Positions 1-11,612 of a stretch of DNA of 64,000 bases are shown one piece after another. How positions within the stretch are numbered: position 1 is the stretch's first letter; every line of letters begins with the position of its first letter. The stretch spans positions 179,222 to 243,221 of the forward strand of contig VZRS01012080.1 of the NCBI GenBank assembly GCA_013398055.1, in the 5' to 3' direction. The stretch comes from Ifrita kowaldi. Its lineage: Eukaryota > Chordata > Aves > Passeriformes > Cinclosomatidae. A program made the position numbers and the translations under genes. Below the pieces are notes generated by a model. It saw only the letters and a program-made list of their open reading frames with translations, was not told the origin of the DNA and did not search any database.

Positions 1-550
1 TCAGAGCTGCTGCAGCTGAGGAGTCAAGATATGTGGATGTCTGTAAACTTCAAGAAACACTTGTCAAGCCCCACTGCAACAAGCAGTCACCAATTTAATT
101 TACGTTGCATTATTCATTAGATATTCAGAGAGAGCAACAGAGTGGAAAGAACTGGAAATCTGTATTAGATCCAAATATACCCATCTAAAAATTCACACCC
201 GAGAGCTTTCTCGACTGAGGAGAAAAAAAACAAAACAGGGGAGTTGTATTGCTGTTGATTGCCATGGGGTTCCTGTATCATCCCAGATATTTAGGGGAAT
301 TTTGGGAAATTTCTCCTCACTGAATGCACCAGAACTTCTCACCCACGCTGCATTTAGCAGCCTCCTGCTGCTCCGTGAGTTCTGCCCAGGCTGTCACACC
401 TGTGATTACCTGTCCGTGTGGGAGGTTCAGGCACCGAGTGTGGCAGGAAGAGGTGTGGGTTTCAGGGATATCTCCTTAATGGCTTTCGGCACGAAAGGCA
501 AAAGCAAAAGAGAGGGAAAGCAGAAGATTGAACACAGAGATGCATAAACC
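1..550. other. Unique sequence, no gene seen
   Basis: I see no gene, splice-flanked frame or repeat family here. A short A-run lies near 223-233. The only open frame is about 80 codons with no recognisable domain and is probably chance. Confidence 0.5.
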
Positions 551-904
551 CTGACAAGGAGCACCTCAGGGAGACTACTTGCAGCACCTGAGGGAGCTGA
601 CAGGAAACATACAGAGAGACTTCTTAGAAGGGATGGAGGGACAGGACACAGGGAATGGCTTCCTAGTGCCAGAGGGCAGGGTTAGATGGGATATTGGGAA
701 CAAATCCTTCCCTGCGAGGGTGGGGAGGCACTAGCACAGGGTGCCCAGGGAAGCTGTGGCTGTCTCTGGATCCCTGGGAGTGTCCAAGGCCAGGTTGGAT
801 GGGGCTTGGAGCAACCTGGGATAGTGGAATGTGTCCCTGGTGGCACTGGATGATCTTAAAATCCCTTCCAACCCAAACCAGTCTGGGATTCTGTGATCCT
901 ATGA
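551..904 (+). mobile_element. CR1 LINE, 3' end fragment
   Basis: This is the last ~350 bp of a 5'-truncated CR1 retrotransposon in sense orientation. The block order is the CR1 one: a 'GCACCTGAGGGAGCTGACAGG' type segment, 'CCAGAGGGCAGGGTTAGATG', 'GCCCAGGGAAGCTGTGGCTG', 'GTCCAAGGCCAGGTTGGATG', then 'CCCTTCCAACCCAAACCAG' and the terminal 'GGGATTCTGTGATCCTATGA'. It encodes nothing; it holds the ORF2 tail and 3' UTR. The 'CCCTGCCCATGGCAGGGG' stretch usually present before the tail is shortened to 'CCCTGGTGGCACTGG', a small internal deletion. Confidence 0.9.
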
Positions 905-1071
905 CAATGATGACTCAAGATAGGACACTGGTGGATGGGCCAGGGAAGGAGCTGCTCATGCAGAGTCTTGGAGGGCTTCACTCAGAATTTGCTCCTTGAC
1001 TAAAAGAAAGGAAACAGGATCATCATAAGTTCCACATAAAAAAGCAGACTTGAAGGATGCTTCAAGGGGAT

Positions 1072-1549
1072 TGTGGGAACTGGTAAAACTCCTTATGGGA
1101 AAGGGTCAAATGTGGTGGGAAGGAGTCACTGGGGTGTAAAGAACTTAGAAAAAAATGAGGCGGGGGGGTGAAGGTTTTCTCTTGCAAGTAAACAACTGGT
1201 GCATGTAAAAATGGCCAAACTTGTGCGAGAAAACACCTGGTTCCTGTTTGGCCACGTTTGGTCCAGGGGTGGGATCCTGCTGGGAACATGGAACACACAT
1301 CTGGGGAGATCATGGGTGCACACCAGTTACCTGAGCCCCATCATGTGGGACCTGCTGGGGTGCTTTAGGCCTGACCAGCTGACCAGTAAGGCCAGACTCA
1401 GGCCACTGGGACTGCCTATGTCCAGGTGAGTGACACTTGCACATGCTGGAAGCCTGGAGACTCATCCCTGTGTTCACAAACCAGGACTCGTGTCCTTCCC
1501 ACCGGGGGAGCAATAAACACACACACAGTACTCCCACCAGCAAGCACTG
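1072..1549 (+). repeat. GC-richer block, possible degraded LTR
   Basis: This block is clearly richer in GC than the AT-rich DNA on each side. It begins TGTGGGAAC and has an AATAAA signal at 1512-1517, followed by a short CA run. The hexamer GGGGAT lies just before the start (1066-1071) and again at 1550-1555, which could be a target-site duplication. The block would end in CACTG rather than the canonical CA, and I recognise no LTR family, so this is inference only. A degraded LTR and unrelated GC-rich unique DNA are both possible. Confidence 0.2.
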
Positions 1550-4500
1550 GGGGATGCAAAATAACTTTCTAATAATTTATTAAACCTTAAATAACTTAGG
1601 TGAGAAACTTTTACATGTGTTTGATCAAGACAGACAGAAATAGACACATCAATGCACTACACAGATTTTCCTCTGCTCACTAGCTGATGAGACAGAGCTG
1701 CTTAGTGGGACCCCAGGGGAGACACCATCCTGACAACACTTCCAGTTCAATTTCTCAGGCTGGAAGGGGCCTGCAGTCTTAAAACTCTAACTTATGGGCT
1801 GCTATTTCAGATTAATTTCTGAACCTATTGAAGGCTTCTGAAATACCAATCTACATAAAAGAAAAAAAAAAAAAGGATAGAAAAACACCGCAACAGCCGA
1901 AGTGATGCTGTTCCTTGTTATTCCTCTCAGCTGTGGCACTCGCTTCTCTATGCATCTCTTTTCACTGCTGAGACTTGGAAAAGAAAAAAAAAAACAAACA
2001 ACGCCCACCACCAAAAGAAAAAAAAAAGTGTTAAATTTCATGCTTATTTAGTTTGCAGCAGCTTAAACAAAACCCCTGGATGTTTGGAAGACAAAAGGAA
2101 ATGATCCTAATACAGTTATTATCTGGATTTTATGTCTTTGGGGGTTTTTTTTTTGAGAATCACTGAATGGACTCCTTGCAACACTGACCAATGCACCCAG
2201 TTTTTCCCTAATCTTACTTTTGCTACTCGCATCCCTTCAGAAGCCCTTTTTGTTGCCCTTCACATCCCTTTCCAAATCCAACTCCAGGTAGGCTTTAGCT
2301 TTTCTAACCCCATCCCTGCATTCCCAACCTGGAGCCCCCTTTGGGGTATTAGGAACGTAACTACTAAAAATTAATTGCCGATGCCTGAAAACCTTGGAAG
2401 TTTTCAGTTTTAGTTCTCTTGTAAAAAAATAAAACAGCCTTCTGAAATAAAGCTTATATCTTGTACAGCTGGACCTCTCTGTAAGGGCTCTCCCAAAATG
2501 TTTATAATCCCACCTTTTAGCTTCAATTTAAGCCAGTAAATTAATTTTTTAAAAATTACCTTGAAGAACATCAGGTGGTTTTCATCTTTCTAAGAATCAA
2601 CCTTTTTTCTTTCACCAGAATTATCAAAATAGGTGATTTAAAATTTCAGCGATTGATCAAAGCCTGTCCTCATTCTTCCACCCAACACACAGTTTTCCCT
2701 CAAAATCAATTATTTGCCCAGATCTGCTCGCAGTGTAATACTTTTTCTGGTTTTAGCTAATTAGATTTTGCCAGGTCTTGTGCATTTTCAGTTGTTCAAT
2801 CTCTATCAATCACTTTAATTGGAGCAAAGAAGCAGCGGTTTGCATGATCTTGCTATTCAGTGTAGTCAGCTAGGCTGTCAAATAAGTTAGATTGTGCTTG
2901 TTCTCCATTTTATTTATTTATTTCAAGCAATATTGGTGAAATTGCAAGGCCTGGTATGATTTAGAGGTACTGTTTTGATCGAGGAGTTAGAGGCAAATTA
3001 ATGATTATTGCGAGGCAATATGGAGCACGATTTTGCAAGTGTCAGCTACGTTTTAAACCCCCCAGAAATTGGTCATTTCCCCCTTTATCTCTCCTGGCTG
3101 TATCCAAAATAACTGAAATTAGGCGTACTCATGCATTACATCTCTTTCTACCCGTTTTCATGAAGCTTGACTGCAATCTGGCTTTGCTGAAGTGCAACCC
3201 TGTTCTGAAAAGCAATATTCCGTCACCTGAACTGCAAAATCCTGTTGTAGGGCCCCGTAGCACAAATTCTGCCTCTTTATCAGGGAAAAGAAACTGCCAC
3301 AAATTATTACTGCACCTCTCCATTCCCCAGGTCCAGGGAGTTAAAAGAGAATAATTGCTGCTATGCAGCTAAATTAAAAGCGTTGTGTAAGCTTGGTATT
3401 GGCACCTTGCAGCTCAGTGATTTGCAGGGGTGGTTGTTTAAGGGGCTGGTTAAATTAATCCTCCACCAATTCCTCTCCATGGATTTCCCTCTCAGTGGCG
3501 AGTTTAACCTCATTAAGTGCTTTTCCATGGCCCGTGTCCATTGGAAACGGACAACCCAACAAACCTCAGGCTGACAGGGAGCTCATACGGGGAGCAGTCG
3601 GAGCAACGAGCCCTGTGGCATCATCTGTGAGCAATATATTCCAATAACAAAGCCTTCCCAAGGAAGAGGTGTCCCACTACCCTCCCAGGAAGCACCACAC
3701 TGCTGCTACATCGCGCATTCCGTGCAAGAGCTGCCGCGTGCGGGGGTAATTAAACAACGCACGGTCCTTGCTGGCCGGATCAGTTCTGCATCTAAAGATA
3801 AACGAGCTGAAATGTGCTAAAGTTTGTTTGGCTCCTGGAATACTTGGGGAAGTTTAGGAGAAACATATGGCGAAACAATCTGGCTGTATTAGTTCCGAGG
3901 AGAAGTCTTTCTCGCAGATTAAATGATGTAATTCCCAATACATAGCCCCCTTCAAAAGTAAAATGTTTGCCTAATGCACGAAGTTCAAACAGTCCTTGAA
4001 CTTCCAGAGCCAAGCCCCTGGGAATTATAGGAGTTAGAGTTTCTTTATGTCACTCGCTACCTCTGAAATTTACACTAAAAATACAGCTCTGCTACCAGAT
4101 CTATTCTCCAGGATTCGAATTACTGTAGAAATTATTAATCTAAAATTAGCCTGTTTCTGAGCACAGTACCAAGTCCACCTACAGGAAAGCGTATTTATTT
4201 CTTGCTTCTAAAAGTTGCAATAAAACTGTGTGTGAGGCTGACAACTATTTATTTATTAATTAATTTGTGGGAGCCACATGGACAACTGAGTATTTTTATC
4301 CAAGGTATTTCTTTGTTTTGTGGTGAGGATGAGTTATTTATCAACAAAGTGAGATCTGAAACTGTTTATTATTGTTTATTATTATTGGTTTTTTATTAAA
4401 GAATCAGCCCAAGTACAGTTATGAAAGTCCACTGGCACAGGCCTACTGAGCTAATCAAATTGATAAGCCAGCCCCAAACATCAAGCATCCCAAAGGACTT

Positions 4501-4714
4501 GATTCCTTCCACCAGCTGGATTTTTGGAGCCAGACATGCCATTTTACTGACATCTGTTTCTTTGTTCCTTTCCTTTCCACAGTGAGGATCTCTTCAATTT
4601 TGGGTCATATTTGGAAGCCTTCCAAACCATGCCCTCATCAGCTGTGTGACTGTATTTGTGTGGCTGTCACATTTCCTCTCACTGGTTCAGCTGTGAATAT
4701 CTGCTCTCACCAAG
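1550..4714. other. AT-rich unique DNA with A/T runs
   Basis: No gene or recognisable transposon is visible. Simple A-runs occur near 1861-1874, 1982-1993 and 2018-2028, a T-run near 2143-2153, and a TTTATTTATTAATTAATTT tract near 4244-4264. Open frames of up to about 117 codons (3001-3354) have no recognisable domain and no splice context. Confidence 0.5.
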
Positions 4715-5016
4715 GATGGAGAGGGGTTGGACAAGAGCCTGGAGTGCCAGGACAAGAGGGAATGGCTTTAAGCTGAAGGACGGCAAGGTTGGATGGGATA
4801 TTGGGAAGGAATTCCTCCCTGGGAGGGTGTTGAGGCCCTGGCACAGGGTGCCCAGAGAAGCTGTGGCTGCCCCTGGATCCCTGGAAGTGTCCAAGGCCAG
4901 GTTGGACAGGGCTTGGAGCAGCCTGGGCTAGTGGAAGGTGTCCCTGCACATGCAGGGGGAGGACTGCATGATCCTAAACTCCCTTCCAAGCCAAACCACT
5001 CTGTGATTCTCTGATT
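4715..5016 (+). mobile_element. CR1 LINE, 3' end fragment
   Basis: A sense-oriented, 5'-truncated CR1 tail of about 300 bp. Diagnostic blocks in order are 'GGCAAGGTTGGATGGGATAT', 'CACAGGGTGCCCAGAGAAGC', 'CTGGAAGTGTCCAAGGCCAG', 'GGCTTGGAGCAGCCTGGGCT', and the end 'CTGTGATTCTCTGATT'. It is very close in structure to the copies at 551 and 20764, so it belongs to the same broad subfamily. No coding capacity remains. Confidence 0.92.
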
Positions 5017-5190
5017 TTCAAGTCTTTCTTTAGTTCCAGAGATCTTCACACACTGCACAGCCCCTCCACCCCACACAGCTTTCTGAGTAGAGGCCCAGTT
5101 TTTAAAATTCTAAACCTCCAAATCTCTCTCTGAAGTCCTGAGCTGTGACTGTAGCTTTTCATGGAGTCTGGTAACAAACATTTGCAGAGC

Positions 5191-5262
5191 CAGGAGTTGG
5201 ACTCCATGGTCCTTGTGGATCCCTTCCAGCTGAGGATATTCTGTGATTTCATCATTCTATGA
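5191..5262 (+). mobile_element. CR1 LINE, short 3' tail of a different subfamily
   Basis: About 70 bp of a CR1 tail whose ending reads 'GGAGTTGGACTCCATGGTCC', 'TTGTGGATCCCTTCCAGC', then 'ATATTCTGTGATTTCATC'. The GGAGTTGGACTCCATGATCC-type ending differs from the neighbour that ends at 5016, so it is a separate insertion of another subfamily. It matches the tail near 53655-53718. Confidence 0.75.
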
Positions 5263-5787
5263 AATGCATTTCTGGCACTGATTTCTAAATAGTGTTTGTA
5301 GACAAATCTGCATTATTGATTTTAAGAGAGACGGAAAATACATGAAACCCAAACTCACTCATTGCTAATAAGAATTGTGCTTGGACAAAAATGAATGCAG
5401 GTTACTTTGTACTAATTGGATTGGTGTCAGGAACTGTGAAGAGGATTTTGCTCCTGCTCACTCTCTACAGATGATTCCCAGAGTCTGCAATACTCATGCA
5501 CAATCTGAGCAAATCCTATCAGACTGGAATAAGTATTAATCCACAGAAATTATGGTGTGCAACCAATTGTATTTCAATCCATTTCAAGTCTACCTGTGTC
5601 CCTCATCGGTGGATAATCTTTTGAAATTATTTCTGTAACCAGAAAACATTAAAGTAAAAGCAGTCTGATAATACACAGTGTTTTCTTGATGGACAATGGT
5701 AGCTTTTTCTTCCTGGGAAGTTACATGGGCAGTTCAGTGACTTTAGCCCAAATTAATAAACCTGCTAAGTGGCAAAACATCCTTAGA
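5263..5787. other. Unique AT-rich spacer
   Basis: I see no gene, RNA or repeat in this interval. Confidence 0.5.
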
Positions 5788-5890
5788 TTCGTACAGTCGA
5801 GGAATCATTAGGGTTAGAAAAGATCAGCAAGCCCAACCTTTGCCCAAATTCCCCATTCTCACTAAACCATGCCACATTTGCTGGCTGCCA
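5788..5890 (-). mobile_element. Old CR1 LINE 3' tail
   Basis: Read on the plus strand this gives the reverse complement of a CR1 end: 'GGAATCATTAGGGTTAGAAA', 'AGATCAGCAAGCCCAACC', then 'CTCACTAAACCATGCCACAT'. The 'CACTAAACCATGTC' block marks an older bird CR1 subfamily. It has many substitutions and is the most degraded tail in the first 10 kb. Confidence 0.65.
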
Positions 5891-8419
5891 ACACCCACCA
5901 CTTTATTTGACCACCTGTAGCATTGGACAAGTTGCTCAATTGATCTATCCTACAAAACCACCTTATCTAAAGGAGGAGACAGGACTTGGAATGTTTCTGT
6001 GAGAGATCAGTGGGATGACAGGGTTGGGGAATGGCCTCCAGGACTGTCCTGCAGTGCAGAAAGGAGAGTGAGTTGGGCACGGACACAGCAGGAGGGAAAG
6101 GAATCGCTCTGTGTTTCTCTCAGGATGATCCCTGGGGATGGTGAAAGAGGCAGTTCAAGGCTAACAAACCCCAACTTTGGCCATGGATTCATGGGAGCTG
6201 TGGGATCTGTTATCACACAACAGCGTGGGGTGGAAATGTCAGGGAAAACGGAGCAGGAGCATTGGACAGCAAAGCACTAGAGGGTTCAGAGAGGTGTTTA
6301 ATGACATGTTTTCTCTCCTGAACATCTCTGGTCAGAGGCTGGGACAACAAATCTATTCAGGGGAGTGTGTACCATTGCCTTTTTCTTGTGTTTTCTCCTC
6401 TGAACCTGTTTTTGCCCACTGCTGAAAAAACAGATTCTGTCTAAATGACCACTGAGCTGCTGCACTACCTCTACCCTGGTGTTTGTCAGGGAGCTTCAGT
6501 GTGAAACTCTTCAATTTATTCCATAGAGCAGCATTTATTGCAGCAAGGCTCCATCACCATTCAGCTTAGAGCAATTATTCCTGTCTTTACCCAAGAAAGC
6601 TCAGCAATCCATCTTGGCCAAGAGAAATCCACATATTTTGTAAAAAGTGGCCCTGTCAGAGCTCAAAGCCCTTACCCACAGCAAAATCCATGTTAATGTT
6701 GCACAGCAATCTATATGTGCTTGTGTGAATGCATTACCCATTGATTAGAGAATCTGAAATAGTCGTGATGGAGATGTTTAGAAAACTGATCATCAAACTA
6801 GTTTAAAAAAAAAAAACCAAAAATTAAACTTCATTAAATTCCTTCATGGACAATAAATTTCCTAACCTGTTGTTTGTTCTTACGCATTATTTGCCATCAG
6901 CTCTACAAATACAGAGCTGCTGGTGTTCAAAAATTGCTTTTAAATTATCTATAGGCACTGCTGCCATGGAGCTGGTGCTATGGAAATGGTGGAGATGGAC
7001 ACAGTCCTCCAAGGTTCTTGACCACTTAGGCCTTGAGAGGTCTGTGAGGAGAGAAGTTGAAACCAACGTGAACCCTTTTATTTTCTTCAGTGTATTTTTC
7101 CTTTGTTACATTTGTGATATTTTTATGTTTCTGCCCAAACTCCCTGAAGTGGAACCTCAGCTGTTCCTCATATTAATTTGCTTTTCTGGCTTCACCAAAC
7201 ATCCTTGTTGTCTCCTGGGGGGGGAAGTTCTGCCCTTTTGCAGCCCCTTATGCTCCTCTTTTCCTCAGCCTGGCAATTTTTATCGCTTGCCCGTCTCCTC
7301 TTTGTTGCTGTCTTGGTGGCCATGTTGCTCATTCTTCTGTGCCAGCGTGTCTGGATTTGCCAACCCTGTTTGCAGTCCCTGCTCACACTCTGTTACCACA
7401 CTTATTAGTTTGTCCTGAGCCCAAATATATTAATTATATTCTGACTAATAACGATTCACTGGTGTCACATGCCTCTGCTTTGGCTGCACGGAGAGTGACT
7501 TCTGCAGCTGCTGTTGTTTGCCATAGAGACCACCCTGAAATGTCCCCGCAGCCACCAGAGCAGTTTTAGTTCACGACATAAAATGAACAGCTTGAAAACC
7601 ACATTTGTGCCTAAAATCCTCTAAGGCAGATTTCCAGCTGCAGACACTCAGGGCTTTACCACTGGAAGTTCTGGCCATAACCTGAGCCAGTTTTGGCCTC
7701 TCTACCAACCGCATGGAACACTTCTGGGTGTGGATACCGGGCAAATTCCAAATGATTTGAGGGAGGTATCCGCTGATCTTGTTAATGGGGACACAACCCA
7801 ACAGATACAAAGCTTGCCATTCGCCTTTTGTTAAAAGAGCACTGACTGCCAATCTAAAGAAATACTTCTTTATCATCCAGAAATAAAAAGTACAATTTTA
7901 ATTCACCACTTGCAGTGTTTATCAGTCCCAGAAGTTGTTATTTTCGTATTTTATTCTTTCTAAAACAATCACTTTGTTACCCCGACAAAAACAGGTGGAG
8001 AAACCTGCCCAGAATTATTTAAACTCACCTGTAAGAAACATTTTCTTTTCTTTGCTGTTCTGCCAGGTATGCCTGCTCTGTCAGGTACAAATAATCTGAA
8101 TTTATTCCTCTAGCTGCTCTCTCAAGCCCCAGAACTTCATTATGGCTATGACCTCCAACTCTTATTATCTGAATTGCTAATTGTTTGGCTAATTCCTTTC
8201 TTAAGAAGTGGATGAAGATAAAGAAGCTCCTATCAGAGACTGCAATGGGATAGAGGGCTCCAGTCAGTGATGTCAGTGGCTAGGATTTTTGGAGGAGAGG
8301 TGGGAAGTGTACAGGGCTGCTCTGCTGTGAAAATATATTTAAGAAGGGGAAAACACTTGCACAGGCAGGGAGGAGTGAAGGTGAAAAAGTGAGAAAAAAA
8401 AAGTATGGACACGAAGATC
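5891..8419. other. Unique sequence, no gene recognised
   Basis: Several mid-length open frames occur. The longest is about 190 codons at 6846-7418 on the plus strand, with a hydrophobic, low-complexity look. None shows a recognisable domain, a signal for translation or exon borders. No transposon is recognised. A short run of 12 A lies near 6806. Confidence 0.45.
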
Positions 8420-8930
8420 AGAAAAGAAGGAGGAGGAGAAGATTTTCCAGATGCTGGAGCAGCGTTTACTCTTCATTTTGTGGAAGAGACCCCAGCGGAG
8501 CAGGTATTTCCCCAGAGCCTGTGGAGAGGACCCTGGCAAGGACTGAGTCCCACCCTGGAACAGGGTTATCCTACAGGATTGCAGCTCATGGACACAGACA
8601 GGGGGAAAGTGGGGGGAGGAAGGAGGGACAGAGGTGAAATATCACGGACCAACCAGAGCTCCCCATTCTCCATCCCCTCTGTGCTGTTTGGGAAGGGTGC
8701 AGAGGAGCTGGCAACGAAGGTGGGCTTTTAATTTATTTCTCACTGCCCAACCCTATTTTAATTGGCAATTAGTTGTGTTAATTTCCCCTAGATAAGTCAG
8801 TTTTGCCCAAGAAGGTAACTGGTGAGTGATCTCCCTGCCTTTATCTTGACCCAGAGGGTTTTCATCTTCCCAAAGCTGAGTGAAAGAGCAGCTGGGTGGA
8901 TATCTGGCAGCACAGCTAAAATTGGACAGG
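8420..8930 (+). mobile_element. Degraded LTR, probably avian ERV
   Basis: The block order resembles a common bird LTR as I remember it: a segment of 'GGAAGAGACCCCAGCGGAGC' type, a second 'CTGGAACAGGGTTATCCTAC' segment, 'CTCCCCATTCTCCATCCCCT', a T-rich U3/R part, then 'GGTAACTGGTGAGTGATCTC' and 'CCTTTATCTTGACCCAGAGG' followed by a 'TATCTGGCAGC' end. The usual polyadenylation hexamer position has decayed to 'GGCAATTAGTTG'. No clear target-site duplication is visible, so both ends are uncertain. The 25258 fragment is a second piece of the same 3' part. The identification is from recall of the family pattern; no alignment was run. Confidence 0.5.
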
Positions 8931-9028
8931 CGTCCTGACCGAAATAAAAGGCCCAGTTTGAGAAGCTGGAGAAAGTAAAACCTGGTCCCTGCAAAAGACT
9001 TCTGCTGTAAATTTCACGGACAAAAGAA

Positions 9029-9133
9029 AAGAGGAAGGGAAGGAAGGAAGGAAGGGAAGGAAGGAAGGAAGGAAGGAAGGAAGGAAGGAAGGAAGGTTGG
9101 TTNNNNNNNNNNNNNNNNAGGAAGGGAAGGAAG
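9029..9133 (+). repeat. (GGAA)n microsatellite with assembly gap
   Basis: A polypurine tract of GGAA units with scattered extra G. It is broken by GGTTGGTT just before a run of 16 N at 9103-9118, then resumes. The N run means the assembler could not resolve the array, so its true length is unknown. Open frames crossing this tract on the minus strand give Ser/Phe/Leu/Pro-rich artefacts and are not genes. Confidence 0.95.
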
Positions 9134-10703
9134 ACATAGTCCCCAGGGAGTTAACTATTTGCCTGATATAGCTTGTGAAGAAATAGTTGCCTGAGATATT
9201 AAGCCTTCCATTTTCTGCTGATGCTTTGTTTTCCTCAGCTTTATAAACCCACAATATCCTCTCGCCTTCCAAGGTTTCTCCAGGAACTGCTGTCCACATC
9301 GACCCTCAGCCTGACCCTGGCTCCCAGAGCTGAGTCTCTGCCAAACCACGTGGCATTCTGAATTTAACTTTGACTAATTCCTGTCACTGGGAGGTTTTAT
9401 GATGCTGTGGCCTGTAGGTGACATTTCATTCACTTCTGTCACTGTCCCTTTCTTCCCAACACTTTTCCTTATTCAAAATGAAGAGCACGAGCACAAATTG
9501 GAAGTGAAAGTTTCATATAACTACTCAGTGTTTTACACCCTGGATTTTCTTGTTAGAGTGGTACAAGGACAGAGAACTACCCATGTTTTCTTACAGAAAA
9601 CTACAGAGGCTGCCAATATTTAAAGCTTTTTATGAACCTGGAAAAACTTTATGTCTTTTTTTCTTGTTTCTTTTTACTTATTTATTTTATTTTTTTTTAA
9701 GTGGGAAGAACATCAGTGTAGCCAGTTAATGCAAAGTGTTCATTTAAACAGTGCCAGAAATGATTTCTCAAACAATAAGTCAGAACCACACAGATCTTAA
9801 AATCTGAGCACGTAGGCTTTGTTCTTCTCTACCTTCCCAGGCTTAGGAGTAAATGTAAACTGCACTTTCAGATGTTAAAACATGATTGGTACATAATGCA
9901 GTCTTTTCATTCAATTCAATAGCTGCAAGACAAGAAACGGCTTCTTCAAAAGAATGTAAAGGGGGAAAAAATCACAGGGCATTTCAGCTTTACTTTAATA
10001 GACTTAAGATAATACGAGTACTTGAAACAAGCCCAGGGGAAGTTTGGTAAGAGCAAAATGAGCAAAATAAAGAAATAAATAAAGCAGAGGAACAAAACAT
10101 ACACATTTTGCGCTAGATTTTTAGGAAGATTTCCTTTTTTTTTAAGGATTTTTTTTTCAGGTTTATCCCTTTCATTTTCTATTCAGTTTTTAAATATGCC
10201 TATTAAAAGAATATATTGAGCTATTTCTCTGGTTGTATTTGCTGTTCATTCTAATCTATTAGTAGCCAAAAGGCAAAAGTACCAGTGCTTAATTATCTTG
10301 CTGGTAGTATGGATGGAGCCAGCTGAACTTAAAAGACAGGAATTGTTGATTTAAGAATTGCTGTGTTATTTTAATACAGCCATTTAAGCTGTTTTAAGAA
10401 TGGTGTAATAAGTGTTTAAATGTTAATGCTTCATTCCTCCTTTACAATTAATTTGGCATAGTGTCCCTGATGAATGAATTATTAGGTAAAACTAATATGT
10501 TCAAGCAATAATAAAAGGCACTTTCTCAATTAAAAGGGGCATCTACTTGTTTTCTCCAGAAAAGGTGATAAAAATCCTATTGGTAAGGATGGACCTATTC
10601 CCTTCAATTTAATTTTTTAATAAATCAAGTTACATCAGCTAAGAATTTTCTCCAGTGCACATTTTTTAAAAATACAAAAGTTATTGTGGGTTAAGAGAAC
10701 AGT
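9134..10703. other. AT-rich unique DNA
   Basis: No gene or transposon is recognised. T-runs occur near 9689-9698 and 10134-10160. Confidence 0.5.
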
Positions 10704-10800
10704 ACTTTTATATATACGATATATATACTTTTATATATACTATATATATATCTATACTATAAATTATGTATATATACTATATAAATATACTATCCAGTAT
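10704..10800. repeat. (TA)n-rich imperfect microsatellite
   Basis: About 95 bp of TATATA interrupted by CTTTTATATATAC units, with internal near-duplications such as ACTTTTATATATAC occurring twice. Confidence 0.9.
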
Positions 10801-11194
10801 ATTTTCATTCTTCTGAATGGAAATTAGGAGCAAATGTGAGGGATAATAACAGATCCAGTAATGTGTGCTTGTGGTTGATTCTGTGGAATCTTCTCCTGCT
10901 GAGAATCCAAGAGCAAGGTACTTCATAAGATCAATAATTTCTACTGGGTTAAGGCCTACAGAAGGAAGGGAGGGAAATAGGCAATGGAATGGCAGTGGGC
11001 TCAAAGCTGTGACGATTAAGTCACAAAAGTCAGAGAGATTTATCAAAAAAAAAAAAAAAAGTTTTCATTACAAATCTCTCAGACTGCAGAGCAGGTCACT
11101 TGGACCTTGAAAGGCACCAAAGATTCCCAAACTCTCCACAGCCTGTTCAGGTATTTACATGTGATAGGTTGGGGTTTTTTTAATTTATTCCCAG
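10801..11194. other. Unique spacer with poly-A run
   Basis: An uninterrupted A-run lies near 11045-11060. Nothing else is recognised before the CR1 that follows. Confidence 0.5.
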
Positions 11195-11612
11195 ATGGAC
11201 TTTGAAGCCCATCCAGTGTCACCCCCTGCCTGTTCCAGGGACACCTTCCAGCAGCCCAGGCTGTTCCAAGCCCCATCCAACCTGGCCTTGGACACTTCCA
11301 GGGATCCAGGGGCAGTCACAGCTTCTCTGGGCACCCTGTGTCAGGGCCTCCCCACCCTCACAGGGAACAATTCCTCCCCAATATCCCATCTAACCCTACC
11401 CTCTGGCAGTGGGAAGCCATTCCCCCTTGTCTTCTCCCTCCATGCCTTGTAAAGAGTCTCTCTCCATTTTTCCTGTTGGCTCCTTCAGGTGCTGCAAGGC
11501 CACAATGAGGTGACCCCAAAGCTTCTTTTCTCCAGGTTGAACATCCCCAGTTCTCCCAACCTTTCCTCTGCTCCATCCCTCTGATCATCAGATCCAGCCC
11601 CTCTAGAGTAAT
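11195..11612 (-). mobile_element. CR1 LINE, 3' part, minus strand
   Basis: About 420 bp of CR1 in reverse orientation. Plus-strand blocks are 'TTTGAAGCCCATCCAGTGTC', 'CCAAGCCCCATCCAACCTGG', 'CTTCTCTGGGCACCCTGTG', 'GGGAACAATTCCTCCCCAAT', 'CTGTTGGCTCCTTCAGGTGC' and 'CCATCCCTCTGATCATCAG'. The extreme 3' octamer tail ('TCATAGAATCATAGAATGG') is missing: the copy starts inside the tail, next to a T-rich run. The part farthest from the tail ends where the non-coding 3' region passes toward ORF2. It is the same subfamily as the 30839 copy. Confidence 0.92.

Noticed and set aside
6846..7418. A 190-codon plus-strand open frame with hydrophobic stretches
   Set aside because: No recognisable domain, no splice or promoter context, and hydrophobicity follows from T-rich DNA.
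8916..9299. A minus-strand open frame rich in Leu/Pro/Ser/Phe
   Set aside because: It runs through the GGAA microsatellite and the N gap; the residues are a translation artefact.
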